From JAJXUB01 sp047974805 (GTDB lineage Bacteria; Actinomycetota; Actinomycetes; Actinomycetales; Dermatophilaceae): a stretch of 64,000 nucleotides of DNA. How positions within the stretch are numbered: position 1 is the stretch's first letter; each line of letters begins with the position of its first letter. Both the position numbers and the translations under genes were made by a program. The stretch is taken from the NCBI GenBank assembly GCA_047974805.1, contig JBKECS010000006.1:1-64000 (forward strand). Direction: 5' to 3'. The notes under the pieces were generated by a model. It ran no database searches. It was not told where the DNA came from and saw nothing but the letters and a program-made list of their open reading frames with translations. Positions 54,537 through 62,112 of this stretch are shown here, in pieces.

Positions 54537-54568
54537 GTGGTCTCCTTGTTGTGGTGGCGACCTGCCCG

Positions 54569-54574
54569 AGGCTA
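54569..54574 (-). promoter_or_regulatory. -10 element for pyc
   Basis: Minus-strand TAGCCT would start transcription near 54562, leaving a 26-nt leader with the AAGGAG site. Confidence 0.35.
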
Positions 54575-54661
54575 GTGATGTGGTGCACACCGTGGCAGCT
54601 CGACCGCCATCTGGATCCCGTCGGTCAGTGGATCTCGTGGGACCCGGGCGACATGCCGCCG

Positions 54662-56421
54662 CTAGTCGTCCGGTCCGCTGCTGTCGGAGGCCAACCCGAA
54701 GAAGCGCTCGACGTAGGCGCGGAGCTTCTCACTGACCCGTTGCTTGCGCTCCCTGTGGCCGTCGGTTTCGGCGAAACGCGAGGTCGGCGGGAGGATCGCG
54801 GTGATCGCGGTGCCGTTGGTGCGGAGCTCGCCGTCGCGTAGGGCGGCGTCGATGACGGCATATGTGGCCTCGGGCCGGAGGTTCTCGGCGGTGATGATGG
54901 CGGCAAGCTCAGCCACGCGGCGCGCGGCGACGTAGGCCTCCCATTGGGTGTCGAGGTCGCCGGTCAGGGAGACGGAGTCGACGAAGGCTTCGATGAGGTC
55001 GCGCTTGTCCCGCAGGGTGGGACTGGCGGCGATGGCCCGGGTGATCTCGGCGCGGATCTCGCTGTCGGCGCCGTCGCCGCGCTCCTCTCGCCGCCGCTGG
55101 ACGAGCATGAGGATGTAGTCGACGGTGACTTCGACCTGTTTGACGAGCTCGATCTCGAAGACGACGTCTTGCGCGATGCTCTCCTTGTCGGCGGCCCGCT
55201 CCCGGAAGTCTCGGTGCAGGAGGACTACACGAGCGTCTACCTTGACCTTCTCGGCGTAGGTGCCGACGTACTCGGCATACGGCTTGAGCAAGATGAGCCC
55301 GCGCGCGTCCTTGTTGCCGAAGAGCTCGAGGGCGGCGTTGGTCTGCGCCTCCAGGTCGCGGAAGGTGACGATGTTGCCGTAGGTCTTCACTGAGTTGAGG
55401 AGGCGGTTGGTCCGGGAGTAGGCCTGGAGCAGGCCGTGCGAGCGGAGGTTCTTGTCGACGAAGAGGGTGTTGAGGGTGGTCGCGTCGAACCCGGTGAGGA
55501 ACATGTTGACGACGATGACGAGGTCGAGCTCGCGGTTCTTCAGCCGCTGTGAGACGTCCTTGTACTAGTTCTGGAACGATTCGGCGCTCGTGTCGTAGCT
55601 GGTGGCGAACAGGTCGTTGTAGTCGACGATGGCGTCTTCGAGGAAGTTCCGTGCGTCGACCGACAGACGCTGCGTATCGAAGTCCTCCTCGTCGAAGGTG
55701 ACGTCGTCGCGGGCCTCGTTGGGGGCGTAGGAGTAGATGAGGGCGACCTTGAGGTGCCGATCCGGAGGGAGGTCCTCCATCTGGAGGGCGAACTGGTTGT
55801 AGTAGCGCCGGGCGGTGTCGATGGAGGCGGTGGCGAAGATGGCGTTGAACCCTTTGACCCGGCGCTGGGACCGCTCGATCGCCGCCGGGCGCCGCACCCG
55901 GGAGGAGGCGGGCACGTTGGTCCAATGGCATCGAGGAGTTTGACAAGCTTCTCATTGCGCCGTGCGACGCTGTTCCCCAGCTTGGAGCTGTTGACGTCGA
56001 GGTCGTCGAAGTGTCCCTTGACGTCAACCTCGCTGTCGGTCCCCACGGCCGACCCCTCGAAGTTCTTGAACACCCGCTCCAAGGTCTCGTTGAGGGTGAC
56101 GTCTCCGGACGCGCCCCGGCGAACGTTCTCGAAGAGCTCCCAGGGCAGGATGAAGAACCCCTCCTCCTCGACAATCTCCCCGCGGATCCCCTCGGCGGCC
56201 GAGTCCCGCAGGTCGGCATACGTGAAGTCCGTCCTGCCGGCTTCGTGCTCACCGCGGTTGATGAAGGCGGTGAGGTTCTCCGAGATGAACCGGTAGAACA
56301 GCATCCCCAACACGTATGCCTTGAAGTCCCACCCGTCGACGCTGCCGCGCAGGTCGTTGGCGATGCGCCAGATCGTCTTGTGCAGCTCGGCGCGCTGCGC
56401 CTCCTTGGTCGTTGGTACCAC
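54662..56421 (-). pseudogene. type I restriction-modification remnant: hsdM 5' part joined to hsdR 3' part, with amber codon
   Basis: From GTG 56421 about 165 codons encode an HsdM N-terminus (TTKEAQRAELHKTIWRIAND to NEKLVKLLDAIG). At about 55905-55925 the sequence switches, out of frame, to the interior of HsdR (ERSQRRVKGFNAIFATASID, then RRYYNQF). The HsdR frame is then stopped by TAG at 55567-55565 (minus strand), where the family has Tyr (FQN-stop-YKDVSQRLKN), and continues intact for 300 codons (VVNMFLTGFDATTLN to the C-terminus). The rest of hsdM, all of hsdS and the hsdR nuclease/N-terminal motor are gone. The system cannot function as encoded. It lies between pyc and the HNH gene, a locally accessory stretch. 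Confidence 0.88.
55565..55567 (-). other. in-frame amber codon in the hsdR remnant
   Basis: TAG on the minus strand interrupts otherwise conserved HsdR sequence. The frame is the same on both sides, so a single base change from a Tyr codon explains it. Confidence 0.85.
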
Positions 56422-56551
56422 GGGTGCCTCACTGTGCCGGGGATAGGTCGTGTGAAACACACGTTAGCGGCGACCCATTCAGGCTTGCGTATGCCGTCGC
56501 CGTATGCCTGCTGAGCGAGCGATCGGGAGTCCGGGAAGGGCAACTCCATGG

Positions 56552-56580
56552 TTGTCTTCGAACATATGTTCTATTATTAT
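56552..56580 (+). promoter_or_regulatory. sigma-70-type promoter of the HNH gene, leaderless
   Basis: -35 TTGTCT (56552-56557), a 17-bp spacer, -10 TATTAT (56575-56580), then six bases to ATG 56587, which coincides with the expected transcription start. No Shine-Dalgarno site precedes that ATG. The patch is strongly AT-rich for this genome. Confidence 0.7.
56558..56573 (+). promoter_or_regulatory. LexA SOS box inside the HNH promoter spacer
   Basis: TCGAACATATGTTCTA matches the actinobacterial SOS consensus TCGAAC-N4-GTTCGA at all but one position, and its core GAACATATGTTC is a perfect 12-bp palindrome. It fills the spacer between -35 and -10, the best place for LexA to block polymerase. 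In M. tuberculosis several 13E12-family genes are LexA-regulated, which fits. Confidence 0.8.
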
Positions 56581-56586
56581 AGTGCC

Positions 56587-58539
56587 ATGAGTCCCGGGGG
56601 ATCCCAGGTGCTGAGAACACTGCAGGCGCGCGAGGTGTTCGCGTCGCTGGTTGGCGCGTCCTCGGCTCCGGCCTCTGGCGTCGATGCCTCCATGTGGTCG
56701 GTGGATGAGTGGGTTGGGTTGGTGGACGAATGCCAACAGCTGATCAACACCGTTTCGGCCATCCAGACATATGCCGTTGCTCGCGCGGCCGCGACAGAGG
56801 ATGTCCCACTGGAGGATGGCACCGTCGGGCAAGAGATGCGCCGGTTGGGGTACCAGCGCCTTGACGCGCCCTCGCTGGTCGCGGGGGTGCTCGGGGTCTC
56901 TGAGCAGGCCGCGGTAACACGCGTGGATCGGGCGATCATGTTGGCCACCGACGCCTCCCCGGTTCTTGATGTGATGGCGGCCGGACGTCTGGATGGATTC
57001 CGAGCGTCGGTGGTGTGTGACGAACTGTCGCAGGCGAGCCCTGAGGTGGTGCAGGTGGCCAGCGAGGCCCTGGCGCCGTCGCTGGGGCGGGAGAGCGCCG
57101 GGCCGTTGCGGCGTCGTGTCCGCCGCCTAGTGTGTCGGATCGATGAGGCGTCGCTGAAACAACGTGCCGAGCAGGCGGCGGCCAAGCGGTCCCTGCGCCG
57201 ATACACCGACTACCTCGGAGTGGATCAATGGGTGGCCGACCTGCCGCTGGAATCCTCCCGGGCTGCCTGGGCCGCTGTCGACAGCTTGGCACACGACCTC
57301 ATGGACCAAGCCGAGGATCGAGCAAAGACCCTGGACTCAGACCACTCCCGGGACACCGCCGAGGCCGCGGCCACGCCTCATGGTGACGATGCCGCGGCAG
57401 TCGCGGCCGGGGGAGCGACGCCATTACCGGTTGGCGGCTACCAGCGGATCGAGCAGGCCCGTGCAGACGCGCTCATACAGCTGATCCTGGGCAAGGCGAT
57501 TGGACACTATGACGTGCAACTCGCCGTGCCCGCCGAGGACGTGAAGGACCTGCTGGATCGTCTTGGCGACGGAGCGGAAGACCATGGCACGCCTCGGATC
57601 AGAGGATCGTTGCTTTCAGGGTTCTTGTCGCCAACGTCTTCGCAGGGGAAGCCCGAGTTGCGGGGATCGCCATTGCGGGGATCGTCGTCGCGGACGGTTG
57701 AATCCTCGCAGGCGGCCCTGCCCTCGCGCATGGTGCAGGTGCGCGAGTTCGGCGTGACCCAGCCCAGCTTCGTCGATGCTAAGCACCTGGCGGCGATGCT
57801 GACGGCGCCCGAACCGTCATCAGCATCGGCACCGGCCACCACGACGACGGTGAGCGTTCTCCCGTGTGATTCGGACACCGGTGCGATAAAGGCCACTGAA
57901 ACTCTCGGAACCGACGCCTACCGCCCGACCAAGGCCCTCATTGACCTGGTCAAAGCCCGCGATGGCCGATGTCGCTTCCCGGGCTGCACGATCAACGCTC
58001 GCTACTGCGACCTCGACCATGTCCGGCCGTGGCCGGCGGGTCCGACCCGCGCCGACAACCTCGTCTGCCTGTGCAGACGTCATCACCGGATCAAACAGCG
58101 ACACGGGTGGGCGTTGAGGTTGAGTCCCGACGCGACTCTCACCGTGACGAGCCCTACCGGGGTCATGCGCACCAGCGCGCCTGTGGACTTCCTCGGCGCC
58201 ACCGATGACGTGCCCATCGCCGTGGAACGGGCGCCGCTGGTGGTCTCACGCTCTGAGGCTGCAGTAGTCGAGGGCGGCGTGACCCGTGCCGCAGCGGAGC
58301 CCGGCCGGAACCTCAAGCCGAGCATGACACGTGACGTGACCGAACCTGACCGGAACCTCGACCTGGCCGTCCCCACTGTCCCCGACGGTGCGTGCCGACG
58401 CTTCTCGATCTTCGAAGACGTCCTGCACGAACGCCTGTGTCGGCGTCAGCGCGCACGCGAGGAGGCCGCCGCTCAGGCGCGCCAGCGCCACCTGGCCGAG
58501 CGCATGGCTGTGCAGCTGGATGAGCCGCCACCGTTCTAG
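56587..58539 (+). CDS. 13E12/DUF222 HNH endonuclease-domain protein
   Basis: About 650 residues. The N-terminal DUF222 (13E12-repeat) helical region (about 1-330) includes VDEWVGLVDECQQLI and DRAIMLATDASPVLDVMAAG. A low-complexity linker (about 335-375) leads to a C-terminal HNH nuclease (about 455-510): CRFPGCTINARYCDLDHVRP, then NLVCLCRRHHRIKQRHGW, with Cys pairs and the catalytic His. ATG 56587 is preferred over 56548 and 56566 because the promoter predicts leaderless start exactly there. Such proteins are multicopy and mobile-like in actinobacteria; their biological role is unclear. LexA control links this one to DNA damage. Confidence 0.88.
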   Translation: MSPGGSQVLRTLQAREVFASLVGASSAPASGVDASMWSVDEWVGLVDECQQLINTVSAIQTYAVARAAATEDVPLEDGTVGQEMRRLGYQRLDAPSLVAGVLGVSEQAAVTRVDRAIMLATDASPVLDVMAAGRLDGFRASVVCDELSQASPEVVQVASEALAPSLGRESAGPLRRRVRRLVCRIDEASLKQRAEQAAAKRSLRRYTDYLGVDQWVADLPLESSRAAWAAVDSLAHDLMDQAEDRAKTLDSDHSRDTAEAAATPHGDDAAAVAAGGATPLPVGGYQRIEQARADALIQLILGKAIGHYDVQLAVPAEDVKDLLDRLGDGAEDHGTPRIRGSLLSGFLSPTSSQGKPELRGSPLRGSSSRTVESSQAALPSRMVQVREFGVTQPSFVDAKHLAAMLTAPEPSSASAPATTTTVSVLPCDSDTGAIKATETLGTDAYRPTKALIDLVKARDGRCRFPGCTINARYCDLDHVRPWPAGPTRADNLVCLCRRHHRIKQRHGWALRLSPDATLTVTSPTGVMRTSAPVDFLGATDDVPIAVERAPLVVSRSEAAVVEGGVTRAAAEPGRNLKPSMTRDVTEPDRNLDLAVPTVPDGACRRFSIFEDVLHERLCRRQRAREEAAAQARQRHLAERMAVQLDEPPPF

Positions 58540-58627
58540 GGCTCCAGCCACCCCGGACGTCCCCCCACGCCGGGGAACAAAGTGGAACCGGTGAGCGTTG
58601 CGCGGCATACTGGGCTGCTCGTCGGGC

Positions 58628-58683
58628 GGTGTTTTCGCCAGGGTGTCCTCGCCTTGGTGTTATTGCTTGGGTGTTATCGCCAG
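58628..58683 (+). repeat. four tandem 14-bp repeats upstream of ssrA
   Basis: Units: GGTGTTTTCGCCAG, GGTGTCCTCGCCTT, GGTGTTATTGCTTG, GGTGTTATCGCCAG, in perfect head-to-tail register at 58628, 58642, 58656 and 58670. Consensus GGTGTTATCGCCAG. The array is non-coding and ends 44 bp before the mature tmRNA 5' end. It could be a set of regulator sites, part of the ssrA promoter, or a simple tandem duplication. Confidence 0.75.
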
Positions 58684-58727
58684 GATCCGACGACGTGACA
58701 ACTGAACAGCGGACGAAGGACCCCCAT

Positions 58728-59095
58728 GGGGGTGATCGGTTTCGACATCGGTCGGCTGGTCAGGAGAAGCGGGTCGAGGAGGCAAGGTCATCTCGTCAAC
58801 GCTCCTTGCAAACCAATAGGTGCCAACAAAACGCGCACCGACTTCGCCCTCGCCGCCTGAGCGAGCCTCGAAGTCCGTCAGCCTGAGCTAGTTCTCGACT
58901 CAGTGCCTGGCGTCAGCTAGGGAACTTGCTGCGTCGTCCTCGTCGGGGGGCGGCGCGGGACTCCAATCCGACTGGGCCTGTCAGGGAACGTGTGCGCGCG
59001 AGCCCTGGGGCCGAGAAAATCCATAGCGCACTGCACCCGGAGAAGCCCTGGCTTCCCGTCGATGGACGCGGGTTCGATTCCCGCCACCTCCACCA
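58728..59095 (+). ncRNA. ssrA: transfer-messenger RNA (tmRNA)
   Basis: tmRNA rescues stalled ribosomes by trans-translation with SmpB. The 5' end GGGGGTGATCGGTTTCGACA and the 3' end GGTTCGATTCCCGCC, CACCTCC, ACCA form the tRNA-like domain: GGGGGTG (58728-58734) pairs with CACCTCC (59085-59091) over seven pairs with one G-U, and CCA is encoded. The tag frame starts at GCC 58822 and reads ANKTRTDFALAA then TGA at 58858-58860, a normal actinobacterial degron ending in LAA. Mature length about 368 nt. The ppdK gene converges on its 3' end. Confidence 0.97.
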
Positions 59096-59114
59096 TTGGT
59101 CCTTCGCCCGCTGG

Positions 59115-61820
59115 TCAGCGCGTGTCGCTGCCGCCCTCGACGCTCGCTCGAGCCGCCTCGAGTCGGGCCACCGGCACCCGGAAGGGGCTACACGAGACGT
59201 AGTCCAACCCGGACGCATCGAAGAATCCGATGGAGTCCGGATCGCCGCCGTGCTCGCCGCACACCCCGGTCTTCAGGCCCGGCTTGGTGACTCGCCCCTC
59301 CCACGTGGCGATCTGGACGAGCCGCCCAACTCCCGTGGTGTCGATGCTCTCGAAGGGGTTCACACCGAAGATGCCCTTGTCTAGATAGCGGGAGAAGAAC
59401 GCCGATTCCACGTCGTCCCGGCTGAAGCCCCACGTGGTTTGGGTGAGATCGTTGGTCCCGAACGAGAAGAAGTCCGCCACCTCGGCAATGGAACCGGCGG
59501 TCAGAGCCGCCCGGGGCAGCTCGATCATTGTGCCGACGAGGTGATCCAGGTGGATGCTGTTGGCAACCCGGACCTCGTGCGCGGCCGCATCGATCTCCTG
59601 CTTGACGTCGATCAGTTCGCGCACGTCTCCGACCAGCGGCACCATGATCTCCGGATGCGGGTCCAGGCCACGGGCCTTGCAATCGGCCGCCGCCTCGAGG
59701 ATCGCCTGGGACTGCATCCGGAACAGGCCGGGGATGGCGATGCCCAATCGAACGCCGCGCAACCCGAGCATCGGGTTCTGCTCATGCAGCCGCTGGACGG
59801 CGGCGAGCAGCTTGGTGTCCTCCTCGTCATGCTGCCCGCGAGCCTGGGCGACCGCTACCTTGACCGACAATTCCGTCAGGTCGGGCAAGAACTCGTGCAA
59901 CGGCGGGTCGAGCAGCCGGACCGTCACCGGGAGTCCGTCCATTGCCTCGAGGATCTCGACGAAGTCGGCACGCTGCAACGGCAGCAACTCCTCGAACACC
60001 TGCTGCCGAGTGGCCTCGTCCTCGGCGAGGATCAACCGCTCGACCAGCACCCGCCGATCGCCGAGGAACATGTGCTCGGTGCGGCATAGGCCGATCCCCT
60101 CGGCGCCGAAGCGGCGAGCTCGCGCGGCATCGGCGGCAGTATCGGCGTTCGTGCGCACCCGCATACGTCGGCGCTGGTCCGCGACCGTGAGGATCCGATG
60201 GACCGCCCCGACGATCTCCGGGGCATCCGGTGCCTCAGGGTCCAGCTGGCCCTCGAAGTAGCGAACAACAGTCGAGTCGGTGACCGGGACCTCACCGGCA
60301 AACACCTCTCCGGAGGTTCCGTCGATAGAGATGACGTCCCCTTGGCTGACCACCGTCCCGTCCGGGGTGGTGAACTGGCGAGCGCTGAGGTCGACCTCGA
60401 ACGACTCCGCGCCGCAGACACAGGTGCGGCCCATGCCCCGGGCGACCACCGCAGCATGCGAGGTCTTGCCGCCGCGGCTGGTCAGGATGCCGCGAGCCGC
60501 CACCATGCCGTGCAGGTCATCCGGAGTGGTTTCGCGCCGGACGAGAATCACCGGTGTGCCCGTGGCTGCCAGCTCCACGGCAGTGTCGGAGTCGAACACG
60601 GCCTGGCCGACGGCGGCCCCGGGCGAGGCGTTCATGCCGGTGCCGAGCCGGACCCAGTCACCGCCGGTGGCGAAGTGCGGGAACATGAGCTGGACCAGTT
60701 GCTGGCCGGTCACCCGCTTGAGCATCTCCTCTTCCGAGATGACCCCCTCCTCGGCCAGGGTCACCGCGATCCGGAAGGCCGCTTCCGCGGTCCGCTTGCC
60801 GACCCGGGTCTGCAACATCCACAGGGTGCCGCGTTCGATGGTGAACTCGATGTCGCACATGTCCCGGTAGTGCTCCTCTAGGCGGCGCATGATGTCCATC
60901 AGCCCGTCGTAGGAGGTCGCGTCCAGGTCGGCCAGGTCGGCCAGAGTCAATGTGTTCCGTATGCCGGCGACGACGTCTTCGCCCTGAGCGTTCGGTAGGT
61001 AGTCGCCGTACACCCCGCTAGCGCCGCTCGCGGGGTCACGGGTGAACGCCACCCCGGACCCGGACGTGGCGCCGAGATTGCCGAACACCATCGCCTGGAC
61101 ATTGACCGCAGTGCCGAGATCGGCCGGAATGCGCTCCTGACGCCGGTAGAGGATCGCCCGGTCGGCGTTCCACGACCGGAACACCGCCTCCACCGCGGCG
61201 ATGAGCTGCTGGCGGGGATCCTGAGGGAAGGGGGACCCCGTCTGGTCCGCGATGATCTGCTGAAAGCGCGCGGTGACCTCCCGCAGCGTGTCCGTGCTCA
61301 GATCGACGTCCGCCGCAGGCCGGCCGATCTCGGTCGTGCGGGCGGCCTTGGCTTCGTCCAAGACAGCCTCGAACAACTCGCCGTCGAGATCGAGGACGGT
61401 CTTGCCGAACATCTGCACCAGGCGGCGGTAGGAGTCCCAGGCAAACCGCTCATCGCTCGCAGCTGCTGCCAAGCCGGCCACCGACGCATCGTTGAGTCCG
61501 ACGTTCAAGACGGTCTCCATCATGCCGGGCATGGAGAACTTCGCGCCGGAACGGACCGAAACCAGCAGCGGGTCGCTGGCCTGACCGAAGCCCCGTCCCA
61601 TGGTCGCCTCGATTCCACGCACGTGGTGCTCGACCTCATCGAGCAGGCCGTCCGGAAGAGCGCCCTCGTTCAGGTATGCGCGGCAGGCGTCGGTGCTGAT
61701 GGTGAATCCCGGGGGCACGGGAATGCCCATCCGGGTCATCTCGGCGAGGTTCGCACCCTTGCCGCCGAGGAGGTCGCGCTGTTCCATGGAACCGTCGCGG
61801 AAATCGAAGGCATACGCCAT
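59115..61820 (-). CDS. ppdK: pyruvate, phosphate dikinase
   Basis: About 901 residues. Interconverts pyruvate, ATP and phosphate with PEP, AMP and pyrophosphate. N-terminal ATP-grasp (YAFDFRDGSMEQRDLLGGKG, PGMMETVLNVGLND), the swivelling phosphohistidine domain with GGKTSHAAVVARGMGRTC (His near 455), and the C-terminal PEP-binding barrel ending with the catalytic Cys in GVCGEHGGDPDSIGF (near 852). Length and all three domains are complete. The mRNA leader has a 7-bp hairpin near its predicted 5' end. The stop lies 19 bp from the tmRNA 3' end. Confidence 0.96.
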   Translation of the reverse strand: MAYAFDFRDGSMEQRDLLGGKGANLAEMTRMGIPVPPGFTISTDACRAYLNEGALPDGLLDEVEHHVRGIEATMGRGFGQASDPLLVSVRSGAKFSMPGMMETVLNVGLNDASVAGLAAAASDERFAWDSYRRLVQMFGKTVLDLDGELFEAVLDEAKAARTTEIGRPAADVDLSTDTLREVTARFQQIIADQTGSPFPQDPRQQLIAAVEAVFRSWNADRAILYRRQERIPADLGTAVNVQAMVFGNLGATSGSGVAFTRDPASGASGVYGDYLPNAQGEDVVAGIRNTLTLADLADLDATSYDGLMDIMRRLEEHYRDMCDIEFTIERGTLWMLQTRVGKRTAEAAFRIAVTLAEEGVISEEEMLKRVTGQQLVQLMFPHFATGGDWVRLGTGMNASPGAAVGQAVFDSDTAVELAATGTPVILVRRETTPDDLHGMVAARGILTSRGGKTSHAAVVARGMGRTCVCGAESFEVDLSARQFTTPDGTVVSQGDVISIDGTSGEVFAGEVPVTDSTVVRYFEGQLDPEAPDAPEIVGAVHRILTVADQRRRMRVRTNADTAADAARARRFGAEGIGLCRTEHMFLGDRRVLVERLILAEDEATRQQVFEELLPLQRADFVEILEAMDGLPVTVRLLDPPLHEFLPDLTELSVKVAVAQARGQHDEEDTKLLAAVQRLHEQNPMLGLRGVRLGIAIPGLFRMQSQAILEAAADCKARGLDPHPEIMVPLVGDVRELIDVKQEIDAAAHEVRVANSIHLDHLVGTMIELPRAALTAGSIAEVADFFSFGTNDLTQTTWGFSRDDVESAFFSRYLDKGIFGVNPFESIDTTGVGRLVQIATWEGRVTKPGLKTGVCGEHGGDPDSIGFFDASGLDYVSCSPFRVPVARLEAARASVEGGSDTR

Positions 61821-61841
61821 CTGCAGGGCCTCTCACCAGCC

Positions 61842-61873
61842 GCGCCGGCGCCTCCGGCGCTCTCTTCACCCTA
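61842..61873 (-). promoter_or_regulatory. ppdK promoter and 5'-terminal hairpin
   Basis: Minus-strand -10 TAGGGT (61873-61868) predicts a start near 61861. GCGCCGG, CGCCT loop, CCGGCGC (61842-61860 on the plus strand) forms a 7-bp stem that would sit at the very 5' end of the message. The ATG follows GAGAGG about 20 nt later. Confidence 0.4.
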
Positions 61874-61981
61874 GTCGCGCCCCCCGTCGGCCAAGCACCG
61901 GATGCCAGGACTGACACGGTGAGTTTTGCCATACCCCAGGGGGTGTGCCCGGGACAGGCTCGGGCGGCACCCCGGCGCTGG

Positions 61982-61987
61982 TAGACT
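61982..61987 (+). promoter_or_regulatory. -10 element for the DEAD-box helicase gene
   Basis: TAGACT fits TANNNT and predicts transcription start near 61994, giving a leader of about 119 nt. No convincing -35. Confidence 0.4.
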
Positions 61988-62022
61988 GGTGGATCTGCCC
62001 GCAGCACGCATACCCGCTCCTG

Positions 62023-62107
62023 ATGAAGCGCGCTTCGGGATCGCAGCGCCCATCGTCGGGCGCTGATCGGGGCTCAGGTCCCCGTCCCCGACTCGCTTCA
62101 TGAAGGA
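62023..62107 (+). promoter_or_regulatory. structured 5' leader of the DEAD-box helicase mRNA (three-way junction)
   Basis: Three stems can form together. P1: ATGAAGCG (62023-62030) with CGCTTCAT (62094-62101), 8 bp. P2: CAGCGCCC (62044-62051), loop ATCGTC, GGGCGCTG (62058-62065), 8 bp. P3: CGGGG (62068-62072), 7-nt loop, CCCCG (62080-62084), 5 bp. The 3' strand of P1 directly abuts the Shine-Dalgarno GAAGGA (62102-62107). ATGAAG recurs at 62100-62105, and CTTCATGAAG (62096-62105) is a palindrome, so alternative pairings that hide the ribosome site are possible. I do not recognise it as a known riboswitch. Confidence 0.5.
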
Positions 62108-62112
62108 TTCGT

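Noticed and set aside
54909..56549. A 546-codon frame across the hsd remnant
   Set aside because: Its translation is Arg/Pro/Ser-rich shadow sequence, while two other frames give real HsdM and HsdR homology.
58629..58886. Small protein gene across the start of ssrA
   Set aside because: It overlaps the 14-bp repeats and tmRNA and has no ribosome site; tmRNA explains the sequence.
59070..59095. Stand-alone tRNA gene suggested by a T-arm and CCA end
   Set aside because: This is the 3' half of the tmRNA tRNA-like domain; its partner strand is 350 nt upstream.
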